A stretch of DNA of 64,000 nt, taken from positions 30,259 to 94,258 of the forward strand of contig JAIOZI010000012.1 of the NCBI GenBank assembly GCA_021740785.1, given 5' to 3'. Below, piece by piece: positions 1 through 7,185 of this stretch; positions within the stretch are counted from its first letter, which is position 1, and the number at the start of each line of letters is the position of its first letter. A model generated the notes under the pieces. It saw nothing but the letters and a program-made list of their open reading frames with translations. It had not been told where the DNA came from and did no database searches. Source of the stretch: Melioribacteraceae bacterium. Lineage in GTDB: Bacteria; Bacteroidota; Ignavibacteria; Ignavibacteriales; Melioribacteraceae. Both the position numbers and the translations under genes were made by a program.

Positions 1-1151
1 TATTTACTAGAAGCGATGCAGTCAAATTCAGCGGAAAGGTACATGAGCAAATAGATGATTCGCTAATTAAGAACGGATATAGATTTGTTGATACGAATAT
101 CAAAATCATTCACACTGGTTATAACCAAAACAAAGATATATTGATTGAGAAAGCCCGGCGGAATTTAGATTTATTGTTAAGTGATTATGAAAATAACGGC
201 TCATCTTATTATGATTTTCAAATCGGCAATACTTATAAATTGCTTGAAGAAAATGATAAAGCCGCAGTATATTATCACCGGGCGTTTACTTCCGAAGACC
301 TGAATAAAGAATACAGGGCACTCTCCAGTTTGCATATAGTTTCGTCATTACTTGATAATCTTCAAATTTCTGAAGCATTGGAGATTATTAAAAAAGGGAT
401 TGCATTGGATTCTACACAGCCTGTTTTATATTTGGCTGCAGCTGATGTGTTTTTCAGATCAGGCAATGTTCAGCAGGCTATCGAGTATTCTTTAACATCA
501 ATAAAAAAGAATAAATTGTTAAAACAATCCGAAACGATAAATGGAGAATTAAAGATTTTAGCTGATGAACTTCAACTCATCACGTTTGGGATGTATATTT
601 GTCTCGAATCAAACTTGGATTATAATCTTCAGTTGTTAAAAAAAGAATTGCGTATTGTAAAAAATTATTCCTTCGATAGTATCCAAATTGATTCTATTGA
701 ATTAATTGAAAAACTACTTGAGGGTAAAGCTGACATTGATGCAATTGAAAAAGAAGGGAAAAGCCTATTAAAAGAAAACTACTTGAATTTCCTAACATCG
801 GTTTCGAAGAAAATTGAAAATCCTGACGATAGGAAAACGTATTTAAAATTATTAAACAATCATTTTCCTGATGATGTAAAAATATTAATTAGACTTGGAA
901 ATTTATTTGAAGCCGAAGGGGATGTGACGGAAGCTATTGAGAAATATGAGGCGGGTTTACAAAAAGACAATATCGATCCGGCTTTAATTTTTTATTTGCT
1001 TTCTGCATACATAAAAATGAATGAGTTTGAAAAAATTCCGGAGTTAATAGAAAAGGCAGAACAGGATTTCGGGTTGGTTCCTGAAGTAATGAATAAACTA
1101 AATGCAGTAAAACAGAAACTGTCCGGGTTCTATGAATCAATGGTAAATTAG
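1..1151 (+). CDS. Glycosyltransferase family 2 / TPR protein, C-terminal part (gene cut by window start)
   Basis: The reading frame is open from base 3, so the gene begins upstream and only about 382 residues are visible. The first 45 residues contain a GKVHEQ segment and an IIHTGY segment, which resemble the end of the catalytic domain in family 2 glycosyltransferases of the type fused to TPRs. The rest is helical and TPR-like, with paired-helix units near DPALIFYLLSAYIKMNEFE. A TTG at 141 could be read as a start, but the upstream continuity argues against it. The sugar and acceptor cannot be told. The gene lies directly before a flagellin, so a role in flagellin glycosylation is possible but only inferred from position. 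Confidence 0.7.
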   Translation, partial: FTRSDAVKFSGKVHEQIDDSLIKNGYRFVDTNIKIIHTGYNQNKDILIEKARRNLDLLLSDYENNGSSYYDFQIGNTYKLLEENDKAAVYYHRAFTSEDLNKEYRALSSLHIVSSLLDNLQISEALEIIKKGIALDSTQPVLYLAAADVFFRSGNVQQAIEYSLTSIKKNKLLKQSETINGELKILADELQLITFGMYICLESNLDYNLQLLKKELRIVKNYSFDSIQIDSIELIEKLLEGKADIDAIEKEGKSLLKENYLNFLTSVSKKIENPDDRKTYLKLLNNHFPDDVKILIRLGNLFEAEGDVTEAIEKYEAGLQKDNIDPALIFYLLSAYIKMNEFEKIPELIEKAEQDFGLVPEVMNKLNAVKQKLSGFYESMVN

Positions 1152-1190
1152 TCGCAAAAAAACAATTAAATATTTTTTTTAGATTTTCGC

Positions 1191-1217
1191 TAAACTTCAG
1201 AAAAGTACCTCCGATAA
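1191..1217 (+). promoter_or_regulatory. Sigma-28 (FliA) promoter of flagellin gene 1
   Basis: The -35 box TAAACTTC (1191-1198) and the -10 box TCCGATAA (1210-1217) are separated by exactly 11 nt. This is close to the known sigma-28 consensus TAAAGTTT-N11-GCCGATAA. It lies about 75 nt before the flagellin start, and fliA is encoded in this window. Confidence 0.88.
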
Positions 1218-1244
1218 TGTAGTTGAGAACAAACTCAAAACAAA

Positions 1245-1286
1245 CAGGCAAGGATGCCTGATAAACAATCAACAAATACACGGAGG
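1245..1286 (+). promoter_or_regulatory. Candidate CsrA-binding leader of flagellin gene 1
   Basis: CAGGCA (1245-1250) and TGCCTG (1255-1260) form a perfect 6-bp stem that presents AGGA as a tetraloop. The core CAAGGATG agrees with the known CsrA consensus. A second GGA lies in the ribosome-binding site GGAGG (1282-1286), 7 nt before the ATG. Two GGA sites, one in a hairpin and one on the ribosome-binding site, are the arrangement known for Bacillus hag. CsrA and FliW are encoded at 52.8-53.4 kb. Binding is inferred. Confidence 0.68.
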
Positions 1287-1293
1287 TAACACA

Positions 1294-2187
1294 ATGTCAT
1301 TTCGTATCAACACAAACATCGGAGCATTACAAGCATACAATGCTCTAGCCAAGGTAAACAAAGAAACCTCAACGGCACAACTAAGATTAGCAACACAAAA
1401 AAGAATAAACAGCGTTGCTGATGATACTTCAGGTTTTGCAGTTGGAAAATCTTTGGATCAAAAGGTGAAATTGATGCAGGCTGCACAAAATAACGTCGGA
1501 TCGGCTAAAGATATGCTGGCAACTGCAGAGTCTCAGCTTATCAGTGTAAAAGATCTTATTACTGATATCCGAACAAAGATCGCAGATGCTAGCAACCCTG
1601 CTGCTGATAAAGAAAGACTATCTGATGACGTTAAAGCTCTTGCCGAAGAAATTGGAAACATCTTCTCAGGTACTAAATTTAATGATACAAGTTTGTTAGT
1701 ATCTGCTGCAACAGGCGGCGCACAATCAAACTTCACATTCCAGACGGGTGTAACATCAAGCGATACTCTTTCAGTTAATTATGCTAGCGGCTTGGTAGGC
1801 GCTACTGACCTCGCTATTGGAGATGTCAGCGTATCTGCATCGGTTAGCGCTGCAGTATCAGATGCAATCAGTGAGATAGATGGTTGGACGTCTGCTTCTG
1901 TAACCGCATCTGATTTCACAACACTCGAAACAAATTTGGATACTTTTGAAGATGCTGTTGATGATTCACTTTCCAAAATCGGTAACTTATCTCAAAGGTT
2001 GGATGTGAAAGATGAGTTCCTAACATCCGCTATTTCAAATTCTCAAGCATCGGTTTCAAGGCTGTTTGATGCAGATATGGCAATGGAGCAATTAAATGCA
2101 ACGAAGGGACAGATTTCCGGTCAAGTTGCAACATCTATGCTTGCACAGATGAACATGGCTCCACAAAACATTCTAAGCCTTTTCTAA
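1294..2187 (+). CDS. fliC: Flagellin 1
   Basis: Main filament subunit, 297 residues, exported by the flagellar type III system and polymerised under the FliD cap. The N-terminal D0/D1 region starts FRINTNIGALQAYNAL and runs to about residue 150. The C-terminal D1/D0 region (about 215-297) ends in the typical QMNMAPQNILSLF. The central part is short and rich in Ser, Thr and Ala, so this is a small flagellin without large outer domains, and the Ser/Thr could be glycosylated. The ATG has GGAGG 7 nt upstream. The gene has its own sigma-28 promoter and a strong terminator, so it is monocistronic. A close paralogue follows at 2556. Confidence 0.96.
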   Translation: MSFRINTNIGALQAYNALAKVNKETSTAQLRLATQKRINSVADDTSGFAVGKSLDQKVKLMQAAQNNVGSAKDMLATAESQLISVKDLITDIRTKIADASNPAADKERLSDDVKALAEEIGNIFSGTKFNDTSLLVSAATGGAQSNFTFQTGVTSSDTLSVNYASGLVGATDLAIGDVSVSASVSAAVSDAISEIDGWTSASVTASDFTTLETNLDTFEDAVDDSLSKIGNLSQRLDVKDEFLTSAISNSQASVSRLFDADMAMEQLNATKGQISGQVATSMLAQMNMAPQNILSLF

Positions 2188-2210
2188 AAGTAGTGCCTTT
2201 CTTTCTGGTT

Positions 2211-2241
2211 AAAGACCCGTCATTTGGCGGGTCTTTTTTTT
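2211..2241 (+). terminator. Rho-independent terminator after flagellin 1
   Basis: AAAGACCCG (2211-2219) pairs perfectly with CGGGTCTTT (2228-2236) across an 8-nt loop, followed by a run of T. Confidence 0.93.
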
Positions 2242-2275
2242 AGTTCAGAAAAATCTCATAACAAAAAACTAAACC

Positions 2276-2403
2276 CAGATTTTCCATTGGAAAATCTGCC
2301 CTTCGGGCCGACAATTTGTAAGTTGAGAAATATCAAATACTTAGGCATGTAGAAATTTTGGAATTCGTTATTTGAGTAGAATATTTTTCTTACAAATTGT
2401 CGG
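2276..2403. repeat. Structured intergenic element with nested inverted repeats
   Basis: Between the flagellin genes there is no ORF. A 10-bp stem CAGATTTTCC/GGAAAATCTG (2276-2298) is followed by a GCCC-TTC-GGGC mini-hairpin. Then CCGACAATTTGTAAG (2308-2322) recurs as a perfect 15-nt inverted copy at 2389-2403, 66 nt away. This could be a small non-autonomous mobile element or a dispersed intergenic repeat. No second copy was noticed elsewhere in the window. The rest of the gap (2404-2490) shows nothing recognisable. Confidence 0.5.
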
Positions 2404-2490
2404 GGTTAATCCCGCAACATAAACTGTTTGAATAAAACATTTTATGAGCGGCCAACGGCAAAAAAATTATTTCCAATGATTTTTTTGGGC

Positions 2491-2517
2491 TAAACTTTCA
2501 AGAAGCCGTTTCGATAA
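2491..2517 (+). promoter_or_regulatory. Sigma-28 promoter of flagellin gene 2
   Basis: TAAACTTT (2491-2498), an 11-nt spacer, then TTCGATAA (2510-2517). The ATG of the second flagellin is 38 nt further on. Confidence 0.88.
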
Positions 2518-2555
2518 TGAAGTTAGAAATTAACCGCTAAGAAAGGAGAAGCATT

Positions 2556-3458
2556 ATGTCTTCAACATTTCGAATCAACACTAACCTTGGGGCATTGCAG
2601 GCTTACAATGCTTTAGCAAAGGTTAACAAGGAAACTGCGACGGCGCAGTTAAGGTTGGCAACGCAAAAAAGAATAAACAGTGTTGCCGATGACACATCTG
2701 GTTTTGCTGTTGGAAAATCACTCGACCAGAAAGTAAAATTAATGCAGGCTGCACAGAACAATGTCGGTTCAGCAAAAGATATGCTGGCAACGGCGGAATC
2801 ACAACTTGTAAGTGTAAAAGATCTTATTACTGAAATAAGAGCTAAAATTGCAGATGCAAGTAATCCTGCTGCCGATAAAGAAAGATTGTCTGATGACGTT
2901 AAGGCTCTTGCTGAAGAAATCGGCAATATCTTCTCAGGAACAAAATTTAATGATACCAGTTTGCTGGTTTCAGCAGCAACCGGTGGCGCTCAATCAGATT
3001 TTACATTCCAAACCGGAGTTTCTTCTAGTGATACACTTAAAGTAGATTATGCAAGCGGTTTGGTTGGAAGTACCGATTTGGCTATCGGAGATGTTAGTGA
3101 AACAGCCTCTGTCAGCGCTGCTGTATCTGCTGCACTTAGTGAAATAGATGGCTGGACGTCTGCTTCTGTAACTGCTTCTGATTTCACAACGCTCGAAACA
3201 AACTTGGATACTTTTGAGGGTGCAGTTGATACCTCTTTATCAAGTATCGGTAATTCGCTTCAGAGATTGGATGTTAAGGATGAATTCCTAACTGCTGCTA
3301 TCTCAAATTCACAAGCTTCTGTTTCTAGACTGTTTGATGCTGATATGGCAATGGAACAACTGAATGCAACAAGGGGACAAATATCCGGACAAGTTGCAAC
3401 TTCAATGCTTGCACAGTTGAACATGTCGCCGCAGAATATTCTCAGTCTATTCGGTTAA
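2556..3458 (+). CDS. fliC2: Flagellin 2
   Basis: Second filament subunit, 300 residues, nearly the same as flagellin 1 through both D0/D1 ends. It differs by the start MSSTFRINTN, several central substitutions and an extra C-terminal Gly. Many codons differ silently from flagellin 1, so the duplication is not recent or gene conversion is weak. The ribosome-binding site is AAGGAGAA. Unlike flagellin 1, the short leader has no AGGA hairpin. It has its own sigma-28 promoter and terminator. It may build a different part of the filament or be expressed under other conditions; the sequence does not decide this. Confidence 0.96.
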   Translation: MSSTFRINTNLGALQAYNALAKVNKETATAQLRLATQKRINSVADDTSGFAVGKSLDQKVKLMQAAQNNVGSAKDMLATAESQLVSVKDLITEIRAKIADASNPAADKERLSDDVKALAEEIGNIFSGTKFNDTSLLVSAATGGAQSDFTFQTGVSSSDTLKVDYASGLVGSTDLAIGDVSETASVSAAVSAALSEIDGWTSASVTASDFTTLETNLDTFEGAVDTSLSSIGNSLQRLDVKDEFLTAAISNSQASVSRLFDADMAMEQLNATRGQISGQVATSMLAQLNMSPQNILSLFG

Positions 3459-3466
3459 TAATAAAT

Positions 3467-3496
3467 AAAGCTCCGGTTCATTTGAGCCGGAGCTTT
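3467..3496 (+). terminator. Terminator after flagellin 2
   Basis: AAAGCTCCGGTTCA (3467-3480) pairs with TGAGCCGGAGCTTT (3483-3496) over nearly the whole length, with one G-T pair. The T run after the stem is short and interrupted (AGCTTTGCTTTC), so some readthrough into fliS is possible; no separate fliS promoter was seen. Confidence 0.85.
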
Positions 3497-3531
3497 GCTT
3501 TCACATTATATCAAAATGGAGTTGATAAAAA

Positions 3532-3873
3532 ATGAATAATGCTGCATTATCATATGGTTATCAAAATCTTTCGAAGCGATATCAGGTAAATGAAATTTTA
3601 GAAGCATCTCCTGAAAAGCTGCTCCTTAAAGTTTATGACTTTGCTATTGTAAACAGTAAGAATGAAAATTTGGCTAAAACAAATAAGGCTCTTCAAGTGC
3701 TTATTGATGCATTAAGATTTGACACTGATGAATTGAGAGAAGTTTCTACAGGATTATTAAGACTATACAAGTTCTGCCAAGACCAAATGAGAGAAGGTAA
3801 TTACGAAATTGTTTCAAAAGTTCTTCAGGATCTCAAAAGTTCATGGCTGGAAGCATTTTCACAAAAACAATAA
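3532..3873 (+). CDS. fliS: Flagellar export chaperone FliS
   Basis: Small helical cytoplasmic chaperone (113 residues) that binds the flagellin C-terminus and prevents early polymerisation before export. The family look is clear: YQVNEILEASPEKLLLKVYDFAI near residues 17-39, then helices with GLLRLYKFC and a final LKSSWLEAF. Length is slightly below the usual 120-135. It sits between the flagellins and fliD, the common fliC-fliS-fliD arrangement. ATG start at 3532 with GGAG upstream. Confidence 0.9.
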   Translation: MNNAALSYGYQNLSKRYQVNEILEASPEKLLLKVYDFAIVNSKNENLAKTNKALQVLIDALRFDTDELREVSTGLLRLYKFCQDQMREGNYEIVSKVLQDLKSSWLEAFSQKQ

Positions 3874-3887
3874 ATTGATGAGTAAAC

Positions 3888-5747
3888 ATGGACGTTTTAT
3901 CAACCTCAGGTATTAACTCCTTAATCACTTCTTATAGGAGTGCGGAATTTAAGAAGCGAATCTATCCGCTGCGGACCAGGGTGGATAAGTATGACAATTT
4001 ATCATCTGCTTATAGTAATCTTTCCGCTAAATTATCTGATTTGAAAAATGTTCTTGATGATTTGAAATTAACCGGGTCAGATTCAAAATTTTCTCAGAAA
4101 ACTTCAACTTCTTCAAATGATTCTTTTATTACTTCCACTGCAACTAGTTCAGCATCGACCGGTACCAACTCCGTACGAGTCAACTCGTTGGCTCATTCGG
4201 ATCTGGTTTTTTCAACTACTTTAGGATCTGATCTGGCAAATGGAATAACCGAAGGAGTTCATTCTTTCAGAGTAAGAAGCGGTGTTTACGAAACTAATAT
4301 CGAAGTAACTGCTGGAACGGGTGAAACGAATGCCACCTTGATGGAAAAAATTAATGATGCGGTGTACGGCAGGACCAAAGCAAAGGTATTATCAGCAGAG
4401 AAAACTGCAGCCGGTGCATTTACAATGGATGCAACCAATAATACATTCGATATTACAGTTAATGATACAACAACCACCGTTACAATTGATTCGAGTGAAT
4501 GGGCCGGGATAACCGATTATAATTCACTCATGGATGTGCTGGTATCAAACATTAATGATCAAGTTGATGGAGTAATAACCGAAAAGGTCTCAGACAATAC
4601 TGCCGGAACCGTAAGGTTATCCATCAAGAGCAGCAATTCTTCAGATTTAATAACACTTAACAGTACGGGATTAGATGGTTCCGGGAACAAGATCTCCGCC
4701 GGTAATTTATTGATGGATGATCTGGGTATTACTGCATATAATGAAAAAGCTGCAACTGCTGTTCTTAATACATCTGTTTTCGCGCCAACAAGCGGTGAAT
4801 CAAAAATATCATTTACTGCGGTGAATTCAGGTTATGAAAATCGCCTAATTTTTGAATCAAGTGAACTCTTGAATAATTTAGGGCTAACTTCCGATGTTCT
4901 GTCTAACCGTTATAAAAATAGCGATGATGGAACTTCTGTTAATAATGATAAAGCTGGATTTGCATACGGTACAAAGTGGCTCGATGTATCTTTAATAGAA
5001 CAAGGAACAGCAGAAAGTACTACTAATAATAACCTTGATGCCGAAATTGAATTCAACGGAATTAGTATTAGAAGAGATTCAAATACGATTAGTGATTTAG
5101 TGACCGGTGTGACTTTTACACTTAATAATGTTATGGAAGCAGCAGATGAAGATGTTAATATTACAATCGCAAATGATGTTGACGCAATTAAAAGTGATCT
5201 GGAAGAATTTATTTCAAAATTTAACTCTGCTTATTTTTACATAAAAGATAATATGGGAATTAGTAATGATGTTCGATTGCCGTTTACATCAAATTCCTAT
5301 GCTACCTCGTTATTAAATACTTTTAACTCATTCGCCTATGGTGAAGTTGCGGGAATTACTAATCAGGACATTAATTCATTATTGGAAATCGGGATTTCAT
5401 TCGATATTAATTCCGGACTGTCAATTTCATCTTCGAGTACCCTTGAAGATAAACTGGCGGGGAATCTAACCGATGTTGAAGAATTATTTAATTCAACATC
5501 GGGAATTGCATCTTCTTTATATGATGCGCTTGATCCATATTTAGGAACGGACGGGTACCTCGCAACATCTACGGAATCACTTGCTAATAATTCAAAATAT
5601 CTTGACGACAGAATTACATCAATGGAAACACGTATTGATAAAAGTGCATCAGTGCTTAGGAAAAGATATGAGGGATTACAGCAGCAATTAATTTCTTTGA
5701 TGAATATGCAGAATATGTTTAGTCAATTTACCGGAGGCATGTTTTAG
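3888..5747 (+). CDS. fliD: Filament cap protein FliD (hook-associated protein 2)
   Basis: 619 residues. FliD forms the cap at the filament tip and helps flagellin insert. The N-terminal domain starts with the typical GINSLITSYRSAE and a coiled-coil helix near residues 30-60. The C-terminal domain carries the EEFISKFNSAYFYIKDNM segment and a closing helix LRKRYEGLQQQLISLMNMQNM. The middle is Ser/Thr rich and variable, as usual. It follows fliS by 14 nt. The length is in the upper normal range. Confidence 0.92.
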   Translation: MDVLSTSGINSLITSYRSAEFKKRIYPLRTRVDKYDNLSSAYSNLSAKLSDLKNVLDDLKLTGSDSKFSQKTSTSSNDSFITSTATSSASTGTNSVRVNSLAHSDLVFSTTLGSDLANGITEGVHSFRVRSGVYETNIEVTAGTGETNATLMEKINDAVYGRTKAKVLSAEKTAAGAFTMDATNNTFDITVNDTTTTVTIDSSEWAGITDYNSLMDVLVSNINDQVDGVITEKVSDNTAGTVRLSIKSSNSSDLITLNSTGLDGSGNKISAGNLLMDDLGITAYNEKAATAVLNTSVFAPTSGESKISFTAVNSGYENRLIFESSELLNNLGLTSDVLSNRYKNSDDGTSVNNDKAGFAYGTKWLDVSLIEQGTAESTTNNNLDAEIEFNGISIRRDSNTISDLVTGVTFTLNNVMEAADEDVNITIANDVDAIKSDLEEFISKFNSAYFYIKDNMGISNDVRLPFTSNSYATSLLNTFNSFAYGEVAGITNQDINSLLEIGISFDINSGLSISSSSTLEDKLAGNLTDVEELFNSTSGIASSLYDALDPYLGTDGYLATSTESLANNSKYLDDRITSMETRIDKSASVLRKRYEGLQQQLISLMNMQNMFSQFTGGMF

Positions 5748-5750
5748 GCT

Positions 5751-6095
5751 ATGAAGCTTACTGAACGCTCACCAGGTGATATCAATCACCTCGAGGAAAA
5801 ATTACTTAAACTTGCCAGCATCCTTAAGAAATTAGAAGACAGCAATTCGGAAAACATCGAATTTGGTGAAATATCAAACAACCTAAATGATATAAGAGAT
5901 TTGAAAGAGAAACTTGTTCGGCAAAGCCCGGCGGCAGCATTTAAGAATATCAATAAAAACATTTCCGTTTATGTTAAACAAATCAATTGTATATTCGATA
6001 ATATAATTGAAAGAAAAAAGAATGATTTACAAGAAGTTAAAATTGAATTACGCAAAACGGAAAATCAAAAAAAGATAATTAATTATTATAGGTAA
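5751..6095 (+). CDS. Small coiled-coil protein after fliD, possible FliT-like chaperone
   Basis: 114 residues, highly charged and predicted helical throughout (for example LEEKLLKLASILKKLED and a Lys/Glu-rich C-terminus). There is no motif that identifies it from sequence alone. It starts 3 nt after fliD, the place where the FliD chaperone FliT is found in many flagellar loci, and its size fits. The FliT call is therefore positional. A sigma-28 promoter for the next gene lies inside its 3' part. Confidence 0.5.
   Translation: MKLTERSPGDINHLEEKLLKLASILKKLEDSNSENIEFGEISNNLNDIRDLKEKLVRQSPAAAFKNINKNISVYVKQINCIFDNIIERKKNDLQEVKIELRKTENQKKIINYYR
5975..6001 (+). promoter_or_regulatory. Sigma-28 promoter inside the FliT-like gene, upstream of flgM-like gene
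   Basis: TAAACAAA (5975-5982), 11-nt spacer, TTCGATAA (5994-6001). It is 99 nt before the FlgM-like start. Because it lies in coding sequence a chance match is possible, but spacing and both boxes agree with the other late promoters here. Confidence 0.55.
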
Positions 6096-6099
6096 ATAA

Positions 6100-6357
6100 A
6101 TGGATATTCAATCAATAAATAACGGTTTCAATATACCAAGTAGAACTCAAAAAAAACCCGTACTTAATTCCGGCGAAAGTGAAAAAAAAGCTATGGATAA
6201 ACTTGATATTTCTGAACAAGCAAAAAACATGGGTAAGGTTGCTGCATCCGACAAAAAAGATTTGAGTGAAATAAAAGCAAAAGTAAATTCTAAGTTCTAT
6301 GATTCAGATAAAGTAATCGAGAAAGTAGCGGAGAATATTTTAAACGAAATTATTTGA
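6100..6357 (+). CDS. flgM: FlgM-like anti-sigma-28 factor
   Basis: 85 residues. The N-terminal half is polar and probably disordered. MDKLDISEQAK (about 31-41) fits the D-x-(V/L)-x-(I/L)-S-x-x-A motif of FlgM, and the C-terminal IKAKVNSKFYDSDKVIEKVA resembles the sigma-binding helices. FlgM holds FliA inactive until the hook is complete and FlgM is exported. It lies downstream of fliD and behind a candidate sigma-28 promoter, which would give negative feedback. The call rests on short motifs, so it is good but not certain. Confidence 0.7.
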   Translation: MDIQSINNGFNIPSRTQKKPVLNSGESEKKAMDKLDISEQAKNMGKVAASDKKDLSEIKAKVNSKFYDSDKVIEKVAENILNEII

Positions 6358-6433
6358 AGTAAAATCCCCCGGTAAAAAGCCCTTCCCATAAATTGCGCTA
6401 CTTGCTATTTGAATGTTCAATTTAATTTCTATA

Positions 6434-6451
6434 ATATTGTGTAAACAATAT
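6434..6451. promoter_or_regulatory. Palindrome before the kinase gene
   Basis: ATATTGT (6434-6440) and ACAATAT (6445-6451) form a perfect 7-bp inverted repeat around GTAA, 27 nt before the kinase start. It could be an operator or a chance AT-rich palindrome. No clear promoter was recognised in 6358-6477. Confidence 0.3.
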
Positions 6452-6477
6452 GAGATAGTGAGATAGAACAAAAAACT

Positions 6478-7185
6478 TTGAATAACCTGATAAAAAATAA
6501 TAAGCTGCAAATTCTTGGAAAACTTTCCGCTAGTTTTGCGCACGATGCAAGAAATCCGCTATCGGCATTAAAACTAAATCTAAATTACCTCAAATTATAT
6601 CCTGATATTGAACCTGACGAAATATCAGAAGGTGTAAACGCATGCTTGGAGGCTGTAGAAAGAATAGAGGCTCTAATTGAAAACACTTTGGATTTTTCGC
6701 GAAGACCGGGCGATGATACAAAAATGCTTGACATAAACAAAATAATTCTCGATGCTGCCGGTATAATGACAAGCTTCGCAAATCGAAATGGAATTAAAAT
6801 CGTAACTGACCTTGATGAAATACCAGAGATTGATCTGCATAAAAATAAAATTTTGCAGGTACTGCTGAATTTAATCGGGAATGCCATTGAAGCGTGTTCA
6901 AGAGGGAGCGAGATTACCATCTCTACAAGATTTAAAGATCAAAACCAATGTGTTGAAGTAGCAATTAAAGATGAAGGTGTTGGTATCAAAGATTCAGATA
7001 AAGATAAAATATTTGATGATTTTTTTACCAATAAAGATCAAGGAACCGGTCTGGGTTTAAGTGTGTGCAAGATGATTCTCGGACAGCAGAATGCACAAAT
7101 TTATTTTGAAAGTACATACGGGAAGGGCACAACGTTTTTTGTGATGTTTTATTTAAATGATAAGAGTGAGGGTAATGAGACCTAA
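6478..7185 (+). CDS. flgS: Soluble sensor histidine kinase, FlgS/AtoS type
   Basis: 235 residues with no membrane segment and almost no sensor region. The DHp helix carries FAHDARNPLSALKLN (phospho-accepting His near residue 22), followed by a HATPase domain with the N box LLNLIGNAIEAC, G1 DEGVGIKD and G2 TGLGLSVCK. It overlaps the sigma-54 activator gene, so it most likely phosphorylates that regulator, as FlgS does for FlgR in Campylobacter and Helicobacter. The start is a TTG at 6478; an upstream TGA at 6451 limits the frame, and no better start is seen. It may sense assembly of the export gate; that part is from family knowledge. Confidence 0.78.
   Translation: MNNLIKNNKLQILGKLSASFAHDARNPLSALKLNLNYLKLYPDIEPDEISEGVNACLEAVERIEALIENTLDFSRRPGDDTKMLDINKIILDAAGIMTSFANRNGIKIVTDLDEIPEIDLHKNKILQVLLNLIGNAIEACSRGSEITISTRFKDQNQCVEVAIKDEGVGIKDSDKDKIFDDFFTNKDQGTGLGLSVCKMILGQQNAQIYFESTYGKGTTFFVMFYLNDKSEGNET

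Noticed and set aside
934..1281. Minus-strand open frames such as this one and many others
   Set aside because: They lie opposite well-supported + strand genes or promoters, lack ribosome-binding sites and show no family pattern.
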